Of a stretch of DNA of 6,318 nt, positions 1 through 5,003 are shown piece after piece. Origin of the DNA: Thiomonas sp. (GTDB taxonomy: Bacteria > Pseudomonadota > Gammaproteobacteria > Burkholderiales > Burkholderiaceae_C); assembly GCA_028706735.1 (NCBI GenBank), contig JAQTVS010000021.1:9949-16266 (forward strand), written 5' to 3'. Positions within the stretch are counted from its first letter, which is position 1, and the number at the start of each line of letters is the position of its first letter. The notes below the pieces were generated by a model. It was not told where the DNA came from. It worked only from the letters and a program-made list of their open reading frames with translations, and did no database searches. A program made the position numbers and the translations under genes.

Positions 1-564
1 CCGGACATCATCGCCTCGCTGGACCGCTGGATGACCGCCTCGAAAGCCGAGTTGGTGATCTCGCGGCTCTGGGCGCGCTTCGCCCCGCACTTCTGCAAAC
101 TGGGCAAAACCGACAAGCGCATCATCTCCGTGCCCGACGCTGGCGGCACGCTGCGCCTGGGCAAGAGCGACCTGATTTTGTTGCCCGCGCATTTCATGCA
201 TGCGGAAGGCAATTTCCAGTTCTACGACCCGGTCAGCAAAATTCTGTTCTCAGGTGACCTGGGCGTGTCTCTGGTCAGCGGCGCGCAAGCTGCGCGTCCC
301 GTCACCGATCTGGCCGAGGCCCTGCCGCAGATGGAAGCGTTCCACCGCCGCTATATGGTGTCGAACAAGATCCTGCGCTACTGGGCGGTCATGGTGCGCG
401 GACTCGACATCGACATGATCGTGCCGCAGCACGGCGCGCCGATCAAGGGCAAGCACGCCGTGGCGCAATTCATCAATTGGGCCGAAAACCTGAGTTGCGG
501 CATCGATCTGATGACCACAAACAACTACCGCGTCCCCGATCAACCCATCGCGCTCGCGGCGTAA
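1..564 (+). CDS. Flavodiiron/ODP-type metallo-beta-lactamase-fold protein (5' end outside window)
   Basis: Partial gene: the frame is open from base 1 and stops with TAA at 562-564, so 187 C-terminal residues are visible. It looks like the di-iron metallo-beta-lactamase domain of flavodiiron proteins and the related ODP oxygen-binding proteins. Counting from the first visible residue, the support is HAEGNFQFY at 67-75 (candidate iron ligand His67), ILFSGDLG at 81-88 (bridging Asp86) and IVPQHGAPI at 140-148 (His144). The visible N-terminus, PDIIASLDRW, aligns with the flavodiiron PDHxGSL stretch, with Ile in place of the usual ligand His. The chain ends about 40 residues after His144, so there is no C-terminal flavodoxin domain. 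The family binds a non-haem di-iron site that reacts with or senses O2 or NO. The exact role here is unknown, and it is probably cytoplasmic, since no membrane segment is seen in the visible part. Convergent with pyrC. Confidence 0.8.
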   Translation, partial: PDIIASLDRWMTASKAELVISRLWARFAPHFCKLGKTDKRIISVPDAGGTLRLGKSDLILLPAHFMHAEGNFQFYDPVSKILFSGDLGVSLVSGAQAARPVTDLAEALPQMEAFHRRYMVSNKILRYWAVMVRGLDIDMIVPQHGAPIKGKHAVAQFINWAENLSCGIDLMTTNNYRVPDQPIALAA

Positions 565-569
565 CCGCC

Positions 570-1640
570 TCAGCCTGACGGCAAGACACGCCACTCCATC
601 ACCTCTCCCGCGTGAAGCGGCACAATGTCAGCGTCGGCATACGGCAGCACGGCAGGCACATTCCACGCGCTGCGCTCCAGGGTGACCGTGCCGGCATTGC
701 GCGGCAGGCCATAAAACGCCGCGCCAAACCGGCTGGCGAAGTCATCGAGGCGGTGCAGTGCGCCGCGCTGCTCGAACGCGGCGCAATACAACTCGAGCGC
801 ATTCGCCGCGGTAAAGCACCCCGCGCAACCGCAGGCGGTTTCCTTGGTGTTGCGCGCATGCGGCGCTGAATCCGTGCCGAGAAAAAATCGGGGGTCGCCG
901 CTGGTCGCCGCATCGAGCAGGGCCTGGCGATGCGTTTCCCGTTTGAGCACCGGCAGGCAGTAGTAATGCGGCCGCATCCCGCCCTGGAACATGGCGTTGC
1001 GGTTGTGCAGCAGATGGTGCGCGGTAATGGTCGCGGCCAGACGCGGCACGCCCTGCGCGTCGAGTTCAGACGCCTCGCGCACATAGGCGGCCGCATGCGC
1101 CGTGGTGATGTGCTCCAGCACGATCTTCAGCTCAGGAAAGGCGCGGTGCAGCGCAACCAGATGGCGGTCGATGAACACCGCCTCGCGGTCGAACACGTCC
1201 ACCTCCGGATCGGTCACCTCGCCGTGAATCAACAGGGGCATGCCAAGCCGCTGCATCGCGTCGAGCGCCGGGTAAATGCGCTTGAGCTCGGTGACGCCGC
1301 TGTCGGAGTTGGTCGTCGCGCCGGCAGGGTACAGCTTGAAGGCATGCACCACGCCACTGCTCTTTGCTTCTTCCACCATCTCTGGCGTGGTGTCGTCGGT
1401 GAGATAGAGGGTCATCAGCGGCGTGAAGCCGCTGCCTGACGGCAAGGCTGCAAGAATGCGCTCGCGGTAATCCAGCGCCTGCTGCAAGCGCACCACCGGC
1501 GGCTTGAGATTGGGCATGATGATGGCCCGTGCGAACTGCCGCGCAGTCCACGGCAGCGCATCGCGCAGAGCGGCGCCGTCTCGCAGGTGAAGGTGGAAAT
1601 CGTCTGGGCGGGTGAGGGAGAGCGTCTGGGGGGCAGTCAT
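570..1640 (-). CDS. pyrC: Dihydroorotase, class II (PyrC)
   Basis: Cytoplasmic zinc enzyme of de novo pyrimidine synthesis, interconverting N-carbamoyl-L-aspartate and L-dihydroorotate. Numbering from the ATG at 1640 (356 aa; E. coli PyrC is about 348), the binuclear metal site is readable: HLHLRDG with His16 and His18, the carbamylated-Lys candidate Lys102 in AFKLYP, His139 in LIHGE, His177 in LEHIT, and Asp257 in FLGTDSAPH. The substrate-side signatures NRNAMFQGG and [13 protein letters not shown] and the motif CGCAGCF are also typical of class II. The catalytic set looks complete. A TTG five codons upstream (1655) could extend the protein to 361 aa. I prefer the ATG because [19 protein letters not shown] aligns with the E. 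coli start; neither start has a good Shine-Dalgarno. The start codon lies inside a 9-bp inverted repeat (1638-1670). The gene follows gltL by 65 bp and converges on the flavodiiron-like gene with a 5-bp gap. Confidence 0.96.
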   Translation of the reverse strand: MTAPQTLSLTRPDDFHLHLRDGAALRDALPWTARQFARAIIMPNLKPPVVRLQQALDYRERILAALPSGSGFTPLMTLYLTDDTTPEMVEEAKSSGVVHAFKLYPAGATTNSDSGVTELKRIYPALDAMQRLGMPLLIHGEVTDPEVDVFDREAVFIDRHLVALHRAFPELKIVLEHITTAHAAAYVREASELDAQGVPRLAATITAHHLLHNRNAMFQGGMRPHYYCLPVLKRETHRQALLDAATSGDPRFFLGTDSAPHARNTKETACGCAGCFTAANALELYCAAFEQRGALHRLDDFASRFGAAFYGLPRNAGTVTLERSAWNVPAVLPYADADIVPLHAGEVMEWRVLPSG

Positions 1641-1670
1641 GTCGGCATCTGTCAAAACAACGCCGACATG
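1638..1670 (-). promoter_or_regulatory. Inverted repeat that sequesters the pyrC start codon
   Basis: A perfect 9-bp inverted repeat: CATGTCGGC at 1638-1646 and GCCGACATG at 1662-1670, with a 15-nt loop. Read on the - strand, the mRNA would be CAUGUCGGC, loop, GCCGACAUG, and the final AUG is the pyrC initiation codon. The hairpin would bury the start codon and the bases just before it. No T-run follows it, so it is not an intrinsic terminator. Enterobacterial pyrC is known to be controlled by a 5' leader hairpin that blocks ribosome binding, formed only when pyrimidines are plentiful and transcription starts further upstream. A comparable mechanism here is inference. A DNA operator for a dimeric protein is the alternative reading. 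Confidence 0.5.
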
Positions 1671-1705
1671 CTACGCCCCGCCCTGCAGCGCAATGAAGCG
1701 GCAGA

Positions 1706-2440
1706 TCAATGCTGCAGAATTTTTGCCAAAAAATGCGCCGCCCGCTCGCCGCGCTGCTCACTGGCGGAGAAAAACTGCGGGGTCGGGCAGTCTTCCACCA
1801 CGCGTCCGGCGTCCATGAACACCACGCGGTGCGACACCTTGCGGGCAAAGCCCATTTCGTGCGTGACCACCATCATGGTCATGCCCTCCTCGGCGAGCTT
1901 GACCATGACATCGAGCACTTCGCCGACCATTTCCGGGTCGAGCGCCGAGGTGGGCTCATCGAACAACATCGCGATCGGGTCCATCGCCAGCGCACGCGCT
2001 ATCGCCACGCGCTGCTGCTGTCCGCCGGAGAGTTGTCCGGGGAATTTGTCCTTGTGCATCGAAAGGCCCACGCGGTCGAGATAGAGCAGGCCCTTTTCGC
2101 GCGCCTCGGCTTTGCTGCGCCCGAGCACCTTGATTTGGGCGAGCGTCAGGTTGTCGGTCACCGTCAGGTGCGGAAACAACTCAAAGTGCTGGAACACCAT
2201 GCCCACGCGCGCGCGCAGCTTGGGCAGATTGGTTTTGGGGTCGGCGATCGACGTGCCATCCACCACCACATCGCCCTTCTGAAACGGCTCCAGCGCATTG
2301 ACGCACTTGATCAGCGTGGACTTGCCCGAACCCGACGGCCCGCACACCACCACCACTTCGCCGCGCGCAATCTGCGTGGAACAGTCGGTGAGCACCTGGA
2401 AGTCGCCGTACCACTTGCTGATCTGGCGAATATCGATCAT
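1706..2440 (-). CDS. gltL: Glutamate/aspartate ABC importer ATP-binding protein (GltL)
   Basis: ATPase subunit that drives uptake of glutamate/aspartate through GltJK, bound on the cytoplasmic face. From the ATG at 2440 it is 244 aa (E. coli GltL is 241) and resembles GltL nearly end to end. Visible motifs are Walker A GPSGSGKST 34-42, Q-loop Gln84 in VFQHFELFPHL, signature LSGGQQQR 137-144, Walker B IAMLFDE 156-162, D-loop SALD and switch His194 in VVTHEMGFAR. The C-terminus FLAKILQH matches the family end. All catalytic residues are present. The start is uncertain: in-frame ATGs at 2476, 2488 and 2506 would add 12, 16 or 22 residues, and the 2506 one overlaps the gltK stop (TAATG). I chose 2440 because MIDIRQISKWYG aligns with the family start. 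However, a GC-rich hairpin sits directly before it, while the ATG at 2476 has a weak GGA at usable spacing. Last gene of the glt set, 65 bp before pyrC. Confidence 0.94.
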   Translation of the reverse strand: MIDIRQISKWYGDFQVLTDCSTQIARGEVVVVCGPSGSGKSTLIKCVNALEPFQKGDVVVDGTSIADPKTNLPKLRARVGMVFQHFELFPHLTVTDNLTLAQIKVLGRSKAEAREKGLLYLDRVGLSMHKDKFPGQLSGGQQQRVAIARALAMDPIAMLFDEPTSALDPEMVGEVLDVMVKLAEEGMTMMVVTHEMGFARKVSHRVVFMDAGRVVEDCPTPQFFSASEQRGERAAHFLAKILQH

Positions 2441-2505
2441 CGGCGCTCTAGCGCCCTGAGCAGAATTCTGTGTCATGGAACGATCCATTGAAGTGACTGA
2501 TCGCA

Positions 2506-3192
2506 TTACCGCACGATGGCGATGCGCTGATGCAGGCGCTTGACGCCTTGCGAGAGCAGGAAGCTGAGCACGAAATACACCACGGCCACCAGGGTGTACA
2601 TCTCCACCACGCGGCTGTCGCGCTGCGCGATTTTCATGGCGGCGCCCACGAAGTCGGTGACGTTGAGCAGCGCCACCAGCGATACGTCCTGGAACAGCAC
2701 GATGGTCTGAGTGAGCAGCACCGGCAACATATTGCGCAGCGCCTGCGGCAGGATGATCAGCCGCATAGCCTGCGCGTAGGTCAGGCCCAGCGCATAGGCC
2801 GCGCCCAGTTGTCCTTTGGGAATACTCTGAATGCCCGCGCGCACGATCTCGGCGAAATACGCCGCCTCGAACAGAATGAAGGTGAAATAGGCCGAACGCT
2901 CCGCACCAATCTTGGGCGGATAATCCGACCCGGTGATCGACTGCAGCATCACCGGCGCGAGAAAGTAGAACCAGAAAATCACCAGCAGCAGCGGAATCGA
3001 ACGCATCAGATTGATATAGCCCGCCGCCAGCATGGACAGCCACTTGTGATGAGACAGCCGCGCCAGCGCCAGCAAAATGCCCAGCAGCGTGCCGCCGATG
3101 GCCGCCACCACGGTGAGTTGCATGGTGTAGGTCAGCCCCTTGAGCAGAAAGGGCAGAACCGAGACGATGGAGCCAAAGTCAAAGTCACCCAT
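2506..3192 (-). CDS. gltK: Glutamate/aspartate ABC importer permease (GltK)
   Basis: Inner-membrane permease of the HisM/GlnP family and one of the two channel subunits of the importer. It has 228 aa (E. coli GltK is 224). Hydrophobic segments lie at roughly 20-42, 55-80, 100-117, 157-175 and 195-215. The motifs RSIPLLLVIFWFY (about 65-77), EAAYFAEIVRAGIQSIPKGQ (109-128) and the ATPase-docking EAA loop AAYALGLTYAQAMRLIILPQ (131-150) are all typical. The start is the ATG at 3192, which overlaps the gltJ stop as TGATG and has a GGGAG 6 nt upstream. MGDFDFGSIV also fits the E. coli start MYEFDWSSIV. A GTG further upstream at 3243 would only add residues overlapping gltJ. The overlap suggests translational coupling to gltJ. 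The stop TAA abuts the first possible gltL start. Confidence 0.95.
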   Translation of the reverse strand: MGDFDFGSIVSVLPFLLKGLTYTMQLTVVAAIGGTLLGILLALARLSHHKWLSMLAAGYINLMRSIPLLLVIFWFYFLAPVMLQSITGSDYPPKIGAERSAYFTFILFEAAYFAEIVRAGIQSIPKGQLGAAYALGLTYAQAMRLIILPQALRNMLPVLLTQTIVLFQDVSLVALLNVTDFVGAAMKIAQRDSRVVEMYTLVAVVYFVLSFLLSQGVKRLHQRIAIVR

Positions 3193-3920
3193 CACTTGCT
3201 CCCGCCCATATAGCCCGGCACGGCCGTGGCGCGCTCCACCCACGCCATGATGCGGTTGATGGAAAACGCCACCGCGACATACAGCACGGTGGCGGCGCCG
3301 AAGGCCGCGAAGTAGCGGAAGGTCATCTCTCCCATCTCGCGGGTTCGGAAGAACAGTTCAGTCAGGCCGATGGAATAGGCCACTGCGGAGTTTTTCACCA
3401 GGTTCATCGACTCGGAGGTGAGCGGCGGAATGATGATGCGGTACGCCATGGGCAGCAGCACGTAGCGGTAGGTCTGCGTCGGCGTCAGCCCCAGCGCCAG
3501 ACCGGCGAATGTCTGCCCGCGCGGCAGCGACTGAATGCCCGCCTTCACCTGCTCGGCTATCCGCGCCGCGGTGAACAGCCCGAGGCAAACCACGGCGGTG
3601 AGAATCTGGAATGTGCCCGGATCAACCGCGTTGGCAAAACGCTTGAGCGGCGGAATCACGCTGGGCAGCACGAAATACCAGAGGAAAAACTGCACCAGAA
3701 GGGGGATGTTGCGGAACAGTTCCACATAGCCGTTGCCCAGCATCACCCAGAAGCGGTGCTTGGTGGTGCGCACCACCCCCAGCACCGAGCCGAGCACCAT
3801 GGCGATCACCCAGGCGCAGACCACCAGCAACAGGGTGTATTCCATCCCGGAGAGCAGCGACATGCCCCAGGTGGTATCGCCGTCCGGCGTGTCTTCCAGA
3901 AAAATTCCTAGCCCCAGCAT
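3192..3920 (-). CDS. gltJ: Glutamate/aspartate ABC importer permease (GltJ)
   Basis: Second inner-membrane permease of the importer, pairing with GltK. It has 242 aa (E. coli GltJ is 246) and the same HisM/GlnP-type fold. Hydrophobic stretches lie at roughly 25-50, 62-90, 104-120 and 205-225. Recognisable motifs are YVELFRNIPLLVQFFLWYFVLP (65-86), LFTAARIAEQVKAGIQSLPRGQ (115-136), the EAA loop AGLALGLTPTQTYRYVLLP (139-157), TSESMNLVKNSAVAYSIGL (168-186) and the C-terminal PGYMGG also found in the E. coli protein. The ATG at 3920 is preceded by a strong Shine-Dalgarno, GAGGGG (3926-3931), at 5 nt. The gene sits 91 bp downstream of gltI across a terminator-like hairpin, so it is probably expressed at a lower level than gltI. 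Its stop overlaps the gltK start. Confidence 0.95.
   Translation of the reverse strand: MLGLGIFLEDTPDGDTTWGMSLLSGMEYTLLLVVCAWVIAMVLGSVLGVVRTTKHRFWVMLGNGYVELFRNIPLLVQFFLWYFVLPSVIPPLKRFANAVDPGTFQILTAVVCLGLFTAARIAEQVKAGIQSLPRGQTFAGLALGLTPTQTYRYVLLPMAYRIIIPPLTSESMNLVKNSAVAYSIGLTELFFRTREMGEMTFRYFAAFGAATVLYVAVAFSINRIMAWVERATAVPGYMGGSK
3199..3203 (-). promoter_or_regulatory. Ribosome binding site of gltK (decides its start)
   Basis: GGGAG on the - strand, 6 nt before the ATG at 3192 and inside the last codons of gltJ. It supports starting gltK at this ATG rather than at the GTG at 3243, which would overlap gltJ by about 50 bp. Confidence 0.7.
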
Positions 3921-3956
3921 GTCGTCCCCTCGTCTGCCCGCATCATTTCACCATGG

Positions 3957-3982
3957 AAAAAAGCCGGCAAAGCTGCCGGCTT
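3957..3982 (-). terminator. Intrinsic terminator/attenuator between gltI and gltJ
   Basis: Read on the - strand: a perfect 9-bp stem AAGCCGGCA / TGCCGGCTT with a GCTT loop, leading into six T residues (3957-3962; the first two also form the stem end). This is the classical form of a Rho-independent terminator. It lies 30 bp after the gltI stop and 36 bp before the gltJ start, in the same direction as both genes. The likely role is partial termination, giving more binding-protein mRNA than permease mRNA, and the 3' stem would also protect the gltI message. A second tiny dyad, GCCAA-C-TTGGC at 3991-4001, lies between the gltI stop and this hairpin. The structure is seen directly; how efficiently it terminates is inference. 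Confidence 0.8.
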
Positions 3983-4011
3983 GGTTCCTTGCCAACTTGG
4001 CGCCGCTTCGC

Positions 4012-4905
4012 TTATTCGACGCCCTTGTCGTTCGGGTGGGCGAAGGCTTCCTTGATGGCGGGGGTTTCCGGGAAGTTCAGGTTGATGCCCTTGGGCGGAA
4101 TCGGGCTGGTGAACCACTTGGCGTAGATCTTGTTGACCTCGCCCGAGGTCATCACGGCGCCGACGGTCTTGTCGACCAGCGCCTTGAACTGCGGATCATC
4201 CTTGCGCAACATCATGCTGTAAGGCTCTTGACGCAGCGAACCGGGCAGGATTTTGTAGGCCGCCGGGTCCTTGGAGTTGGCGATCTGCCCCGCCAACAGG
4301 ATGTCGTCCATCACGAACGCGGACGCCCGGCCATCGGCCATCAGCAGGAAGCTCTCGGCGTGATCCTTGCCGTAGATTTCCTTGAATTCCATGTCCTTGG
4401 TTTTTTCGTACTTTTTCAGCAGCGGCACTGCGGTCGTGCCCGATGTGGTGACGATGGTCTTGCCGGCCAGTTGCGCAAAATCGTTGATGCCCGAATCCTT
4501 CTTCACCGCGGCGGTCACGTTGATGACGAAGTAGGTCGGCCCGAAGGAGACCTGTTTCTGGCGCGCAACCGAGTTGGTGGTGGAGCCGCACTCCAGGTCG
4601 ATGGTTCCGTTTTCCAGCAGAGGAATGCGGTTGCTCGACGTGACCGGGGCGTAGTTCATTTTCAGGCCGGGCATTTTCAGGTCGGCCTTGACGGCGTCGA
4701 CCACTTTGCCGCACAGCTCCATCGCGTAACCGATGGGCTTGCCGCTGTTGTCGAGATAGGAAAAGGGAATCGACGACTCGCGGTAACCGACGGTGATGCT
4801 GTTGGTTTCCTTCACTTTTTTGAGCGTGCCAGCGAGCTCGGCCGCTTGAACACTGGACAGCGCAGCAGCGGCCAATACGGTCAGGCCAAACAATTTTTTG
4901 ATCAT
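4012..4905 (-). CDS. gltI: Periplasmic glutamate/aspartate-binding protein (GltI)
   Basis: Solute-binding protein (SBP_bac_3 type) that delivers acidic amino acids to the GltJK permease. It has 297 aa (E. coli GltI is about 302). The N-terminus MIKKLFGLTVLAAAALSSVQA is a Sec signal peptide, with cleavage expected after Ala21 (VQA) or Ala22. No lipobox Cys is present, so it should be soluble in the periplasm. Similarity to E. coli GltI is strong in the ligand region: SSNRIPLLENG (91-100, with Arg93), TIDLECGSTTN (101-111), VTTSGTTAVPLL (152-163), KDHAESF (180-186, His182), SAFVMDDILLAGQ (195-207), MLRKDDPQFK (232-241) and SPIPPKGINLNFP (267-279). Arg93 and His182 are at positions expected to bind the substrate carboxylates. 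The start ATG at 4905 has GGAG (4912-4915) 6 nt upstream. First gene of the glt set, followed by the terminator-like hairpin at 3957-3982. Confidence 0.96.
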   Translation of the reverse strand: MIKKLFGLTVLAAAALSSVQAAELAGTLKKVKETNSITVGYRESSIPFSYLDNSGKPIGYAMELCGKVVDAVKADLKMPGLKMNYAPVTSSNRIPLLENGTIDLECGSTTNSVARQKQVSFGPTYFVINVTAAVKKDSGINDFAQLAGKTIVTTSGTTAVPLLKKYEKTKDMEFKEIYGKDHAESFLLMADGRASAFVMDDILLAGQIANSKDPAAYKILPGSLRQEPYSMMLRKDDPQFKALVDKTVGAVMTSGEVNKIYAKWFTSPIPPKGINLNFPETPAIKEAFAHPNDKGVE

Positions 4906-4948
4906 GCGAATCTCCGTGGAATTTCATGTCTTGTCAACAAACCGCGCA

Positions 4949-4976
4949 AGTGTAACTGCCAGTCACAATTGCGCAA
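4949..4976 (-). promoter_or_regulatory. Possible sigma70-type promoter of gltI
   Basis: On the - strand, TTGCGC (4971-4976; 3 of 6 to the -35 consensus) and TACACT (4949-4954; 4 of 6 to the -10 consensus) are separated by 16 nt. Transcription would start about 35-40 nt before the gltI ATG. The match is weak, and the main argument is location: a 98-bp gap between a converging-in-direction upstream gene and a well-expressed type of gene. Confidence 0.3.
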
Positions 4977-4977
4977 T
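4951..4977 (-). promoter_or_regulatory. Two abutting palindromes upstream of gltI (candidate operators)
   Basis: TGTAACTG-C-CAGTCACA at 4951-4967 is a dyad with 8-bp arms and a single mismatch. It is immediately followed by a perfect 10-bp palindrome, ATTGCGCAAT, at 4968-4977. Both lie between and over the proposed -35 and -10 hexamers of gltI, where a repressor or activator would act. Neither is followed by a T-run, so they do not look like the end of the upstream exporter transcript. No named regulator can be assigned from the sequence alone. Confidence 0.4.
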
Positions 4978-5003
4978 AGGTGGATGCAAACTCCGTTCCA
5001 GCA

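Noticed and set aside
573..1446. 13-bp repeat GCCTGACGGCAAG at 573-585 and 1434-1446
   Set aside because: Both copies fall in pyrC and encode the short peptide LPSG in the same frame. With no flanking similarity this looks like coincidence of codon use.
2206..2216. Alternating CG run (possible Z-DNA)
   Set aside because: Eleven bases of CGCG inside gltL encode the conserved LRARV stretch and are expected from GC-rich codon choice.
2441..3043. N-terminal extension of the gltL frame back to 3043 inside gltK
   Set aside because: This part is out of frame with the well-supported GltK sequence and has low-complexity Ala/Arg/Gly shadow composition. Only the section from about 2506 onward could be coding for gltL.
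4946..4961. Sigma54-like -24/-12 site upstream of gltI (TGGCAG ... TTGC on the - strand)
   Set aside because: The GG and GC elements are separated by 11 nt rather than the required 10, and the -24 element reads TGGCAG. Sigma54 promoters tolerate spacing changes poorly, so I treat it as a near miss.
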